NCBI GenBank assembly: GCA_002686265.1
Contig: NZBA01000089.1
Coordinates: 55,765-119,764, forward strand
Origin: Planctomycetota bacterium
GTDB lineage: Bacteria; Planctomycetota; UBA1135; GCA-002686595
Direction: 5' to 3'
Length of the DNA: 64,000 bases
Positions within the stretch are counted from its first letter, which is position 1; every line of letters begins with the position of its first letter. The position numbers and the translations under genes are program-made. Shown piece by piece: positions 47,008-56,160 of this stretch. The notes below the pieces were generated by a model. The model worked only from the letters and a program-made list of their open reading frames with translations, was not told the origin of the DNA and did not search any database.

Positions 47008-47853
47008 TCAGGGCTTCGTCACCACCGGCAGGCCCACGCCCTCGATCTCGACCGCGAGAGCCTCCAGCCAGTTCGCGTCGAGCCTGCCGACACGCCGCGC
47101 GTCGGGCTGCCGCACTCGGCGCGCCAAGCCGTAGAGCTGGACGCCTGCCAGCCCCAGGTTCTCGCGCACCGCGCGCCGCAGGAGCTCGAGGTAGGCGGCG
47201 CGCTCGTCCTCGCCGGGCGGGCGGCCGTCGGTGGCGAACACGCAGGTTTGCACGAAAGTGCGGGAGAGGCGCGCGCAGGCGGCCAGGCGTGCGTAGGCGC
47301 GCTCGATGCCGCCGGCGAAGTCGTTGATGCGCGCCAGTCCCGCGTCGGTGGCGCTGTCGAGCTTGAACCAGACCTCGCCGTTGGGCTCCCCGAGCTTGGC
47401 GATGCCGCGCGCGACCTCCTCGCGGCCAACCAGGGAGCCGTTGGTGATCAGAACCAGGCGCGTATGCGGCCGGAGCTCGAACTCGTCCATGACCCGCGCC
47501 ACGAGGCTCACGGCCCGCTCGAAGTTCGGTGAGGAGGTCGGCTCGCCGTCGCCGGAGAAGGCCACGTCCTTGGGCCGGTGCGCTCCCGGCGGTAGACCCT
47601 CGAGCCGCGTGTCCCCGCGCAGCAGGCCCTCCAGGAACCCCCGCAGCTCCTCCTCGAGCAGCCGCTCGTCGACGGGTTCCGGCTTGCCCCGCACGAGCCC
47701 CTCGACCTGGCAGTAGACGCAGCGGAAGTTACAGGCCTTGTCGGGGTTGAGGTTGACGCCCACCGACACGCCGCCCGAGCGCCGCGAGAGCACGGGGTAG
47801 ACGTGCACCAGCCCGGCACCGTCGCGGTCGTGGCGGTCGGTCGAGAGTCGCAT
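47008..47853 (-). CDS. radical SAM protein (COG0731-like)
   Basis: 281 residues. C41-x3-C45-x2-C48 (CNFRCVYC) binds the SAM 4Fe-4S cluster. FSGDGEPTSSPNF is the GGE-like motif, and LVLITNGSL is the next SAM-binding strand. The group is uncharacterised; relatives act in tRNA wyosine-type chemistry or in peptide modification. ATG 47853 rather than the upstream 47874 is chosen because it sits seven bases after TATCCT and starts the conserved sequence. Confidence 0.8.
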   Translation of the reverse strand: MRLSTDRHDRDGAGLVHVYPVLSRRSGGVSVGVNLNPDKACNFRCVYCQVEGLVRGKPEPVDERLLEEELRGFLEGLLRGDTRLEGLPPGAHRPKDVAFSGDGEPTSSPNFERAVSLVARVMDEFELRPHTRLVLITNGSLVGREEVARGIAKLGEPNGEVWFKLDSATDAGLARINDFAGGIERAYARLAACARLSRTFVQTCVFATDGRPPGEDERAAYLELLRRAVRENLGLAGVQLYGLARRVRQPDARRVGRLDANWLEALAVEIEGVGLPVVTKP

Positions 47854-47860
47854 GGCCGGC

Positions 47861-47866
47861 AGGATA
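47861..47866 (-). promoter_or_regulatory. candidate -10 (TATCCT) seven bases before the radical SAM gene
   Basis: On the minus strand TATCCT, seven bases, ATG 47853. It lies in the 45-base gap after the deacetylase-like gene. It decides the start codon for the radical SAM protein. Confidence 0.5.
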
Positions 47867-47898
47867 CCCGGCACAGGCTCGGTGGCGTGGCGCCGACT

Positions 47899-48843
47899 TC
47901 ACACGCCGCGCAGGGCGGCGAGGTGGGCCGCGGCCGAGGAGGCCAGTGCCGCGAGGTCGTAGCCGCCCTCGAGCATCGAGAGCAGGCGTCCCTGTGCGCA
48001 GCGCTGGGCGAGGGCGCCCACGGCCTCGGTCATGCGCGCGTAGGCCGCCGTCGTCACGCACGTCCCCGAGAGCGGGTCGGCGGCGTGGGCGTCGAAGCCG
48101 GCGGAGACCAGGATGAACTCCGGGGCGAAGCTCTCGACCTCGCGCAGGCCCTCCTCGAGGGCCGCCAGCCACTCGCGGTCGCCGCTCCCGGCGGGCAAGG
48201 GCAGGTTGCGTGTCGTGCCCTCGCCCTCACCGGACCCGTGCTCGTCCGCCGCGCCGCTGCCGGGGTAGTGAGGCCATTGATGCAGGCTCAGGAAGAAGAC
48301 GCTCGGGTCGTGCTCGAAGGCGTGCTGAGTGCCGTTGCCGTGGTGCACGTCCCAATCGATGATCGCCACGCGCTCGATGCCGTGGACCTCGCGCAGGGCG
48401 CGGGCGCAGACCGCGACGTTGTTCAAGAGGCAGAAGCCCATCGCTTGGGCGTGCTCGGCGTGGTGGCCGGGGGGACGCACGGCGGCGAAGGCGTTGCGCC
48501 ACTCGCCGGAGAGGATGCGCTCGGCGGCCTCGAGCCCCGCGCCGGCGGCGCACAGGGCGGCCCGCCAGCTGTGGGTGGAGATCGCCGTGTCACCCTGGTC
48601 GAGCAGCCGCGCTCCGCGCTCGACGGCGGCGCGCATGGCTCGCACGTGACCCTCGTCGTGGACCGCGAGCAGGCGCTCGAGGGGAGCCGGGGGCGCCTCG
48701 ATGCGATCGACGTCGGCCGCCAGGCCGCTGCGTTCGAGCTCGGCGAGGAGCGACGTGAGGCGCGCGGGGCGCTCGGGGTGCGCCATGCCTGTGTCGTGCT
48801 CCGTGCAGACCGACGCCGTCAGGAATCCCGTTCGCTGGGACAC
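47899..48843 (-). CDS. histone deacetylase-like (arginase-fold) hydrolase
   Basis: 314 residues. Zinc and catalytic motifs of the HDAC/acetylpolyamine amidohydrolase family: RPPGHHAE, IIDWDVHHGNGTQ, SLHQWPHYPGSG, SAGFDAHAADPL, and LEGGYD with the catalytic Tyr. Bacterial members deacetylate polyamines, acetoin-pathway proteins or other acetyl-amides; the substrate is unknown. The GTG start is 15 bases after the HEAT gene stop, so they share a transcript. Confidence 0.9.
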   Translation of the reverse strand: MSQRTGFLTASVCTEHDTGMAHPERPARLTSLLAELERSGLAADVDRIEAPPAPLERLLAVHDEGHVRAMRAAVERGARLLDQGDTAISTHSWRAALCAAGAGLEAAERILSGEWRNAFAAVRPPGHHAEHAQAMGFCLLNNVAVCARALREVHGIERVAIIDWDVHHGNGTQHAFEHDPSVFFLSLHQWPHYPGSGAADEHGSGEGEGTTRNLPLPAGSGDREWLAALEEGLREVESFAPEFILVSAGFDAHAADPLSGTCVTTAAYARMTEAVGALAQRCAQGRLLSMLEGGYDLAALASSAAAHLAALRGV

Positions 48844-48858
48844 GGTGGCGCCGGCGTG

Positions 48859-50205
48859 TCAGTCATCGAGCCGGAAGACCTCCTCGCGATAGCGAGGGTG
48901 GGCCGCCAGCTCGGCGAAGACGGGGTCCTCCGCCAAGGCCCGCCGCTGCATGTAGGAGAGCGGCGCGCCCTCGAGCCACTTGGCCGCGTCCTTGAGCTTA
49001 CCCATGCGCGCGAAGCAGCGGGCGACGCCCACGTAGTCGTCGGTCATCGGGCGCGAACTGCGTGAGCTCGTCGCCAAGGCCTCGCGATAGTCCTTGATGG
49101 CGCCCTTGAAGTCCTCGATGCGGTAGAGGATCGCGGCCCGCTCCTCCCAGACGAGGGCCCAGTCCTCCTGGCTCTCGATGCGGTCGTCGTAGGGCTCGAG
49201 CAGCTCGTGCCGCGCCGCTCGGTCCCCGGCCAGGGTCAACGCCACGAGGGCCGACTCGGCGAGGGCGCGGTCGGAGGAGGCCGTCAGGCCCTTGAGGGCC
49301 TTCTTGAGCTTCGAGTCCCAGTGACGGCGCAGGCGCGCCAGAAGATCGACCAGGGCCCGCGCCCCTTCCGATGAGGTCCGAGAGTCTCGCGCCAAGTCGA
49401 GCAGGGCCGTGCAGACCTCTTCATCACCGACCTCCTCGCAGGCGGTGAAGTAGGCGGCGAGCGGCAGCGCGAGGGGTGCGCCGGCCGAGTGGGAGGCGAG
49501 CAGGATGCGCACCTTCCCGGCGAGACCGGTCGAGCGTGCAAGGGTCGCGGCCTCGAGGGCGAGGCGCGCCAGCTCCAGGTCCTCGCCGAGCAGACGCTCG
49601 CCCAGGAAACGCTCGTTGTCAGCCCCGCCGATGCGTGCCAGGGCGAGCAGGGCCGGCTCGTGCAGACTCTTCAACTCGCCCTCGACCAGGGCGCGGATCG
49701 CCGGTCCGACCCGCTCGGGGTGGCGCGTCTTCTCGAGCACCGTCAGGGCGTTGCGCCGGCCCTCGGGCGAGCCGCGCGTGAGCATCGCGAGCAGCTCCTC
49801 GGTCACCCCGTGAGCCGGGAAGGAGGCCAGGACCAAGGCCACTCGGTGGGGCGGCAGGAGCTCGCCGCCGCGCGCAGGCAGGCCCGGGTCGAGGTACGCG
49901 AGGAGCAGCGGCGCGCAGCCGGGACCGAGGGCGCGCAAGCGCTCGCCGAGTCTCTCGAGGTCCTTGCGGGCGCCGACGCGGGCAGCCTGGTCCATCTCGG
50001 ACATCAGCGAGGTCACCTGCCCGCGCAGCTCGGCCAGCATGCGGTCGCGCTGCGCGCCGTAGTGCTCGGCGAGCCCCTCGAGGGAGACACGCTCGCCGTC
50101 GCCGTCCGAGACGGCGCGGGAGGGAACCGCGGCCGTGACCGCTGGCGCCAGCGCGAGCGCCAGCGCGAGGACGGACGAGGGGGCTGTGGGCGAGTCGAAG
50201 TGCAC
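48859..50205 (-). CDS. exported HEAT-repeat/TPR protein
   Basis: 448 residues. N-terminal signal-like segment (VLALALALAPAVTAA). The middle is a series of HEAT-like helical pairs (ALTVLEKTRHPERVGPAIRALV, ALLALARIGGADNERFL), and the C-terminal third is TPR-like (YRIEDFKGAIKDYREAL, CFARMGKLKDAAKWLEGA). A scaffold role is likely; no enzyme motif is present. GTG 50205 is the only good start. First gene of the operon with the deacetylase-like gene. Confidence 0.7.
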   Translation of the reverse strand: MHFDSPTAPSSVLALALALAPAVTAAVPSRAVSDGDGERVSLEGLAEHYGAQRDRMLAELRGQVTSLMSEMDQAARVGARKDLERLGERLRALGPGCAPLLLAYLDPGLPARGGELLPPHRVALVLASFPAHGVTEELLAMLTRGSPEGRRNALTVLEKTRHPERVGPAIRALVEGELKSLHEPALLALARIGGADNERFLGERLLGEDLELARLALEAATLARSTGLAGKVRILLASHSAGAPLALPLAAYFTACEEVGDEEVCTALLDLARDSRTSSEGARALVDLLARLRRHWDSKLKKALKGLTASSDRALAESALVALTLAGDRAARHELLEPYDDRIESQEDWALVWEERAAILYRIEDFKGAIKDYREALATSSRSSRPMTDDYVGVARCFARMGKLKDAAKWLEGAPLSYMQRRALAEDPVFAELAAHPRYREEVFRLDD

Positions 50206-50220
50206 GATGGACCTAGCGAG

Positions 50221-50236
50221 TACCCTAGTACCCTAG
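50221..50236. repeat. tandem TACCCTAG repeat upstream of the HEAT gene
   Basis: Two exact copies of TACCCTAG. On the minus strand they read CTAGGGTA and contain two TAGGGT boxes, the nearer 16 bases before GTG 50205. They may be overlapping -10 elements or an operator. Confidence 0.6.
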
Positions 50237-50299
50237 GCTCACCGCGGTTTCGCGCAAGCTCCGCGCGCGCTCCCTACCCGGCTGAGGCGGGCGTGGCGC

Positions 50300-50491
50300 T
50301 CAGGCGGGACGCGGCATGGGGTAGACCAGCACGTAGCGCGCGCGACGCAGCACCGTGCCCGGGGTCGCGCCCCCGGAAGGCCGTTTGGGCGCCTGGTAGC
50401 CTCTGACCCCCGCGGCGGCCGAGGGATCGGGCCGCACGGCGCCGAAGATGACGCGCAGACGGACGCGGTGACGGAAGACCCAGGAGTGCAC
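50300..50491 (-). CDS. possible small protein of unknown function
   Basis: 63 residues from GTG 50491, in an otherwise empty 379-base gap before mnmG. The codons have strong G/C third positions like genuine genes here, and the protein is basic (VHSWVFRHRVRLRVIFGAV ... RRARYVLVYPMPRPA). The frame stays open upstream into mnmG, so the true start could differ. No family is recognised. The remainder of the gap holds only the TACCCTAG repeat and G-rich sequence. Confidence 0.35.
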   Translation of the reverse strand: MHSWVFRHRVRLRVIFGAVRPDPSAAAGVRGYQAPKRPSGGATPGTVLRRARYVLVYPMPRPA

Positions 50492-50584
50492 GGGGAGCTC
50501 ATCGACGCCGCGTGGGTCCTCGATTGAGGTCCAGGGCGGGAAATCCGCCTCCCCACCTCCCGCCCGGGCCCTCGGGGCGCTCCA

Positions 50585-52531
50585 ATGAGCGGCCGCCCGC
50601 GAGGGCCCACCATGCAATCGCGCTTCGACGACGACTCGGCCCGGACCCACCCGCACCCGCCGCCCGCCCCGGCGCCGGGGCGGCTCGACCTGATCGTGGT
50701 CGGCGGCGGCCACGCCGGGATCGAGGCGTCCCTGGCCGCGGCGCGACTCGGTGCGCGCGTCGCCCTGGTCACCTGGCGCGCCGACAGGGTCGGGGAGATG
50801 AGCTGCAATCCCGCCATCGGCGGTCTGGGCAAGGGGCAGCTGGTGAAGGAAATCGACGCCCTCGGCGGTGCCATGGGCCGCGCCGCCGACGAGACCGGGA
50901 TCCAGTTTCGGATGTTGAACACGCGCAAGGGCGCCGCCGTGCGCGCCCCGCGCTGCCAATCCGACCGGCACCGCTACCGCGAGTGGGTGACGGAGGCCGT
51001 CCGGCACGCCGAGGGCGTCGAGCTCGTCGCCTGCCCGGTCGAGGGCCTCGTTCTCGCAGGCGAGCCCGGCGCGGTGCGCATCGTGGGTGTGCGCCTCGCC
51101 GACGGCCGCGAGCTCGGCGCCGCGGCGGTCGTGCTGACCACCGGTACCTTCCTGCGCGCCATGATGCACACCGGCGAGGAGATCACCAGCGGCGGGCGCG
51201 TGGGAGAGCGCTCGTCGGTTTCCCTCGGAGAGCAGCTCGCTTCCCTCGGCGTCGAGACCGGCCGTCACAAGACCGGCACTCCGCCGCGACTCGACGCGGC
51301 CAGCATCGACTTCGAGCACCTCGAGCGCCAGGGCGGCGACCCTCGGCCGCGGCCCTTCTCCTGGGTGACCGACCGCGCGGACTTCCCGCTTCTCGAGCAG
51401 ATCGCCTGCCACGTGACCTGGACCAACCCCAAGACCCACGAGCTGATCCGCTCCAACATCCACCGCGCGCCGATGTACGCGGGGCGCATCGACGGCGTCG
51501 GTCCGCGCTACTGCCCTTCGGTGGAGGACAAGGTCATGCGCTTCGCCGACCGCGACCGCCATCAGGTTTTCTTGGAGCCCGAGGGCCTCGGCACCGAGGT
51601 CGTCTACGTCAACGGCGTTTCGACCTCGCTCCCGGCCAAGGTCCAGGAGGAGTTCGTGCGCACCATCGAAGGTCTGGAGTGCGCCGTCTTCCTGCGCCAC
51701 GGCTACGCGGTCGAGTACGACTTCGTTCTCCCCGGCCAGCTCTCCGACACCCTGGCCGTGCGCGCACTGCCGGGCCTGTTCCTCGCCGGACAGATCAATG
51801 GCACGTCGGGCTACGAGGAAGCGGCGGGCCAGGGGCTCTTGGCGGGCGCCAACGCCGCCCTGTGGATCCAGGACCGCGCGCCCCTCGTCATCGGCCGCCA
51901 CGAGGCGTACCTCGGCGTCCTGGTGGACGACCTGGTCGTGCGCAACCCCAGCGAGCCCTATCGGATGTTCACGAGTCGCGCGGAGTACCGTCTTCTCTTG
52001 CGCCAGGACAACGCCGACCGGCGCCTGACGCCGGGCGCGGCCCGGCTCGGCCTGGCCGGCGCCAGACAGCTGGCCGCCTGCGAGGCGCGTTCGCGGAGCA
52101 TCGAGCGGGCCACGGCCCTGCTGGCGACCCTGCGCCGCGACGCGGACCACACTCTCGCGGAGCACTTGCGTCGGCCGGAGGTGCGCCTGGAGGAGCTGGC
52201 CGGCGCGCGGGGGGAGCTGGCCTGGCTGACGGGAGATCCCGAGCTGTGCGAGGCCGTCGAGACCGAGATCAAGTACGAGGGCTACGTGCGCCGTCAGCGC
52301 GAGAACGTCGAGCGCTTGCAGCGCCAGGAGCGCACCGAGATCCCCCTCGACTTCGACTTCGCGGCTATCGATGGGATGGGCGGGGAGGCGCGCGAGAAAC
52401 TCGCCGCCTCGCGCCCGATGACCCTCGGGGCGGCCAGCCGCATCGACGGCGTGCGGCCTCCCGATCTGGCTCTGTTGGCCGTACACCTCGAGCGCAGGCG
52501 GCGGGAGCGGTGCGCGGCGGGCGAGCGATGA
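50585..52531 (+). CDS. mnmG: MnmG, tRNA uridine-5-carboxymethylaminomethyl modification enzyme
   Basis: 648 residues. FAD-binding GGGHAGIEASLAAARLG, then EMSCNPAIGGLGKGQLVKEIDALGG, TGTFLRAMMHTGEE, and NPSEPYRMFTSRAEYRLLLRQDNAD, the usual family blocks; the C-terminal helical domain for MnmE and tRNA binding is intact. With MnmE it modifies U34 of tRNAs; mnmE is not in the window. A His/Pro-rich 30-residue N-terminal extension follows ATG 50585; ATG 50612 is an alternative. The stop overlaps the next ATG. Confidence 0.95.
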   Translation: MSGRPRGPTMQSRFDDDSARTHPHPPPAPAPGRLDLIVVGGGHAGIEASLAAARLGARVALVTWRADRVGEMSCNPAIGGLGKGQLVKEIDALGGAMGRAADETGIQFRMLNTRKGAAVRAPRCQSDRHRYREWVTEAVRHAEGVELVACPVEGLVLAGEPGAVRIVGVRLADGRELGAAAVVLTTGTFLRAMMHTGEEITSGGRVGERSSVSLGEQLASLGVETGRHKTGTPPRLDAASIDFEHLERQGGDPRPRPFSWVTDRADFPLLEQIACHVTWTNPKTHELIRSNIHRAPMYAGRIDGVGPRYCPSVEDKVMRFADRDRHQVFLEPEGLGTEVVYVNGVSTSLPAKVQEEFVRTIEGLECAVFLRHGYAVEYDFVLPGQLSDTLAVRALPGLFLAGQINGTSGYEEAAGQGLLAGANAALWIQDRAPLVIGRHEAYLGVLVDDLVVRNPSEPYRMFTSRAEYRLLLRQDNADRRLTPGAARLGLAGARQLAACEARSRSIERATALLATLRRDADHTLAEHLRRPEVRLEELAGARGELAWLTGDPELCEAVETEIKYEGYVRRQRENVERLQRQERTEIPLDFDFAAIDGMGGEAREKLAASRPMTLGAASRIDGVRPPDLALLAVHLERRRRERCAAGER

Positions 52532-54468
52532 GGCGCGGACCGGCGCTCGTCTTCTTGCTGGCCGGCGTCGTCTCCCTGGCAGCCCTCGCCTGGTGGATGA
52601 TTTCGCTGGAGTCCGCGGAGCCCGGTCTGGTGGAGGTCGGGGCCCCCGGCGGGCGCGGCTCGCCCGCGGCCCTGCCGGCCTCCGACCTCCCCGGTGCCCA
52701 CGGCGCCGGCGGTGGGCGCTCGGCCCTCTCCGAGCCGACGCCGGCGGTGGAGGAGGCGGGCGGCCCGCCGTCGGCCTGGGTTCCCGCGCCCCCCGACGGG
52801 CCGCCGCACGCGCCGGTTTCCCTGCTGTTGGAGGACGGGCGCACCGGGGAGTCGGTGCCGTCGTTCAGCATCGAGCTGTGGGGCCCCGGCGGTACTCGCG
52901 AGCGTCTCTCGAGCGACGCCTCCGGCGCCCTCACGACCGCGGCCGCTTTTCCCCTCGGCCCCGTGCGCGTGACGCCTCGCGACCACCCCGGCCCGCGCGC
53001 GGAGACGGGACAGGCGGTGACGATCCAACATCCGGGCGAGGGCGGCGTGGCCCTCGTCCCTCTCGCTCTGGGACCGACCTATCCGCTCGATCTCGACCGA
53101 CCTCCCGAGCTGGGCGCGCTGGCTCTCGGCGCGCGCCTGCGCCGACCGACCGACCCTCTGTGGACGAGCGCCGCCGACAAGTTGCGCCCCGTGCGCCCCG
53201 GCGATCCCGAGTGGGTGCGCTTCGCCCACGGCGACGTCCGCTCGGGCGGTAGCCCGGATGCCTGGGTGTTGGAAGTCGCGAGTCCCGACGGGCGTTGGGC
53301 GGGGCGCGCGCAGGTCGATGCGATCGTCGGCGTGTACCCGCGACCGGTGCGCATCGAGCTGCGCCCGCGAGCCCTCCTACGCGGGCGCGCGAGCGCTCTG
53401 GGCGAGGGTGTCTCGGGCGTGTCTGTGACCCTGCGCCGCGCGGACGGGGCCGGCGGCGAGTGGTTCGACCGCAGCTTCAAGGACGGCAGCTTCGAGCTGC
53501 GCTGGCTCGAGCCGGGGCTGCACACCCTGACCGCCGTCTCCCAGCGCTTCGATCCGATCGTGAGAGAGGTCTCGGTCGAGCCCGGAGATCACAACCGCGT
53601 CGAGCTCTCGCTGGCGCCCAAGGCCGTGGCGGGCGCCATCGGCGGTCTCTTGCGCAGCCGCTCGCGTTCCTTCGGTCGTGGGGGCAAGGCGCAGGGCGCG
53701 CTCCAGCGGATCGAGCTGCGCTCCAGCGAGGGCACCGGCTGGCGCAATCACGCCCTGGTGCACTGGAGCGAGACGGGCGAGGGCATGATCGGGGAGTTCA
53801 CCTTCCCCGACGTGCCGCGCGGCGCCTACGTCGTGACGCCCCAGGCGGTCGGCTACTGGTCCTGGAAGCCGCCCTTCCTCGCCGTCGAGCCGCCGGCCAC
53901 GGGTCTGGAGTTCGTCCTGGCCGACGGCGGCGGCGTCTGCGATGTGGCCCTCGCGGCGCGGGACGCCGCCGATGGCCGTGCGCTCGCCGGCGCGACCGTG
54001 CACCTGTGGGCCGCCGGTCGCGAGCTTTCCTTCTCCGACCTGGCACCGGGCGCCGTGTTCGTGGAGGCCTGGCCCGTGGCCACCGAGTTCTCCTGGACTG
54101 TCGAGCACCCCGGCCACGCCCCCGCCAGCGGGTCCTCGGCCACCCTCGTGGCCGAGGAGGAGGCGGCGGGCTGCATCCGGACCCTGGCCGTCTCCCTCGA
54201 GCCCGGCTGGGGCGCGACCTTCGTCACTCTCGCCCTCGACGACCTCGACGTCGAACGCCCGCTGGCCGGGGTCGAGCTCCTCCTGGACGGCGAGCCATGC
54301 GGCGTGACCGATGCGCGAGGCGAGCTCAGCGTCCGCGCCCCCCGCCCCCCCTCGGGCGCCGTGTTCTCCCTGGCGGGCTGGCGCCTGCTCGACGGCGACC
54401 TCGCGCCCGACGGAGCCCCCACTCCCCGCCGCGCACGCATCACGGCCCGCTTCACCCGCTTGCGCTGA
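52528..54468 (+). CDS. membrane-anchored protein with carboxypeptidase-regulatory-like (beta-sandwich) repeats
   Basis: 646 residues. One N-terminal membrane helix (ALVFLLAGVVSLAALAWWMI), a Gly/Pro/Ala-rich linker, then several Ig-like beta-sandwich units of the carboxypeptidase-D regulatory type: SALGEGVSGVSVTLRRADG, FELRWLEPGLHTLTAVS, RALAGATVHLWAAG, RPLAGVELLLDGEPCGVTD. No catalytic site. Probably a periplasmic adhesion or scaffold protein. The ATG overlaps the mnmG stop (ATGA), an unexpected coupling with a tRNA-modification gene. Confidence 0.7.
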   Translation: MRRGPALVFLLAGVVSLAALAWWMISLESAEPGLVEVGAPGGRGSPAALPASDLPGAHGAGGGRSALSEPTPAVEEAGGPPSAWVPAPPDGPPHAPVSLLLEDGRTGESVPSFSIELWGPGGTRERLSSDASGALTTAAAFPLGPVRVTPRDHPGPRAETGQAVTIQHPGEGGVALVPLALGPTYPLDLDRPPELGALALGARLRRPTDPLWTSAADKLRPVRPGDPEWVRFAHGDVRSGGSPDAWVLEVASPDGRWAGRAQVDAIVGVYPRPVRIELRPRALLRGRASALGEGVSGVSVTLRRADGAGGEWFDRSFKDGSFELRWLEPGLHTLTAVSQRFDPIVREVSVEPGDHNRVELSLAPKAVAGAIGGLLRSRSRSFGRGGKAQGALQRIELRSSEGTGWRNHALVHWSETGEGMIGEFTFPDVPRGAYVVTPQAVGYWSWKPPFLAVEPPATGLEFVLADGGGVCDVALAARDAADGRALAGATVHLWAAGRELSFSDLAPGAVFVEAWPVATEFSWTVEHPGHAPASGSSATLVAEEEAAGCIRTLAVSLEPGWGATFVTLALDDLDVERPLAGVELLLDGEPCGVTDARGELSVRAPRPPSGAVFSLAGWRLLDGDLAPDGAPTPRRARITARFTRLR

Positions 54469-54511
54469 GAGAGTCCCGGGGAGGCCTCGGCTACCGCACC
54501 GATGCGCGACC

Positions 54512-56059
54512 TCAGGTCCCCTTGCGCAGGAGGACGACCTTGATCGTGTTGAACAGGATCGAGAGGTCGAAGAGGAACGACTGGTACTTGATGTAGAAGA
54601 GGTCGAACTGGAGCTTCTGCAGGGCGTCCTCGCGGGTGTTCGCGTAGGGGTAGTTGATCTGGGCCCAGCCGGTGACGCCGGGCTTGGCCAGGTGGCGCTG
54701 GGAGAAGTAGGGGATCTCGCGGGCGAGCTCGTCGACGAAGTGCGGGCGCTCGGGGCGCGGACCGACCATCGACATCCTGCCGGCGAGGACGTTGAGCAGC
54801 TGGGGCAGCTCGTCCAGTCGCGTGCGGCGGATGAAGTGCCCGACGCTCGTGATGCGCGGGTCGTTGGCCGTCGCCCACACCGGGCCCGTCTCGCTCTCGG
54901 CGTCGGCGCGCATGGAGCGGAACTTCAGCAGCGTGAAAGGCCTGCCGTTGCGGCCCACGCGCTCCTGGGTGAACAGCATCGGTCCGGGCGAGGTCCAGCG
55001 CACGGCGAGCCCCGTCGCGAGCATCACCGGCCAGAGGAAGAACAGCCCGCAGAGGGAGAGGGAGATGTCCACCCCGCGCTTGAGCAGGTTCGCCCACGGA
55101 TTGCGCACGAAGCCCTCGTTGAAGATCAGGTACGAGGGCCGCAAGGCCTCGACCGAGATCTTGCCCGCCACGTGCTCGAAGGTCTCGTCGTAATTGCACA
55201 CTGGGACGCCGGCCAGGCGACACCGTAGGAGGTCGTCGATCGGAAGACGACGCCGGCGGTCGGCCAGAGCCACTACCAGGGTGCCGATGTCGAGCCTCGC
55301 CACCAGCTCGGGCAGGCTGAGAGGCGCTTCGCCTGTTCCCTCCGCGACATGCCTGATCCCCTCCTCGGCCAGTACCAAGTCGTCCAGGACCAAGTCGGCC
55401 GTGCCCGTGCTCTCGCCGTCGAAGGCGGCCTCGTCGGTGTCATCGGGGAGGGGAACCTCGGCCAGGATGCCCGCCACCATGTAGCCGGCGTCGGCGTGCT
55501 CGCGCATCTCGCGCGCCAGAGTGTGGCCGGCCTTGCCCGAGCCCAGGATCAACACGCGCTCGTCGAAGCTCGAGCGCAGCAGCACCCGGTGGAAGAAGGT
55601 GCGCCAGGCGAAGAGCACCACGAATCCGACCAACAGGCCGAACACCACCACGCGGACCTTCCCCACCAGGGTCAGGCCCGGGAAGTCGAAGGCCGAGCCG
55701 AGCTCCCAGATCTCCGCCAGACTGATCGCCGTCAGGCAGGCGAGGGTGGCCGACCCCATCGAGCCCACGAAGCGCGAGGCGCGGTCGTAACGGGATGACG
55801 AGATCCGGATGTCGTAGAGCTCGTTGAAGGCGATTGCGAGCTGCGATAGGACCGAGAGCATCAGGGCCGTCAGCACGGCCTGTGTGCGAGCCTTGTCGAT
55901 GCCCAGGTTCTCGAGGGCCAGGGTGCGGTAGACGAGCTGGTTGGGGTCCCACAAGTGCGCCGTGCCCATGGCCGCCAGAACGAGCGAGAGGGCGGCCGTC
56001 TCGCTCAGGATCAGCAGCACCTTTCTCAGGGGCAGGTAGTGACGAAGGAGGCGCAACAT
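54512..56059 (-). CDS. exopolysaccharide biosynthesis polyprenyl glycosylphosphotransferase
   Basis: 515 residues. Four or five N-terminal membrane helices, a Rossmann-like CoA-binding-type region (VLILGSGKAGHTLAREM), a further membrane segment, and the C-terminal sugar-phosphate transferase domain: KRGVDISLSLCGLFFLWPVM, GPMLFTQERVGRNGRPFTLLKFRSM, RTRLDELPQLLNVL, MVGPRPERP, KPGVTGWAQIN. It starts surface polysaccharide synthesis by moving a sugar-1-phosphate to undecaprenyl phosphate. ATG 56059 starts the first helix; the frame upstream runs through yraN. A likely partner of the glycosyltransferases at 3.9-9.7 kb. Confidence 0.92.
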   Translation of the reverse strand: MLRLLRHYLPLRKVLLILSETAALSLVLAAMGTAHLWDPNQLVYRTLALENLGIDKARTQAVLTALMLSVLSQLAIAFNELYDIRISSSRYDRASRFVGSMGSATLACLTAISLAEIWELGSAFDFPGLTLVGKVRVVVFGLLVGFVVLFAWRTFFHRVLLRSSFDERVLILGSGKAGHTLAREMREHADAGYMVAGILAEVPLPDDTDEAAFDGESTGTADLVLDDLVLAEEGIRHVAEGTGEAPLSLPELVARLDIGTLVVALADRRRRLPIDDLLRCRLAGVPVCNYDETFEHVAGKISVEALRPSYLIFNEGFVRNPWANLLKRGVDISLSLCGLFFLWPVMLATGLAVRWTSPGPMLFTQERVGRNGRPFTLLKFRSMRADAESETGPVWATANDPRITSVGHFIRRTRLDELPQLLNVLAGRMSMVGPRPERPHFVDELAREIPYFSQRHLAKPGVTGWAQINYPYANTREDALQKLQFDLFYIKYQSFLFDLSILFNTIKVVLLRKGT

Positions 56060-56160
56060 GGGGGGACCGCCGAGGATCGGTCTTGGGGCGCCCCGGGGCA
56101 AGCGGGGGCGCCGTTTCTCACCGGCGGGGCGCACCTGGCCCGCGCCCGGGCGAGGCCTTC

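Noticed and set aside
50300..52486. 728-residue minus-strand frame opposite mnmG
   Set aside because: Only its last ~63 codons lie outside mnmG and look coding-like; the rest is antisense shadow of a certain gene.
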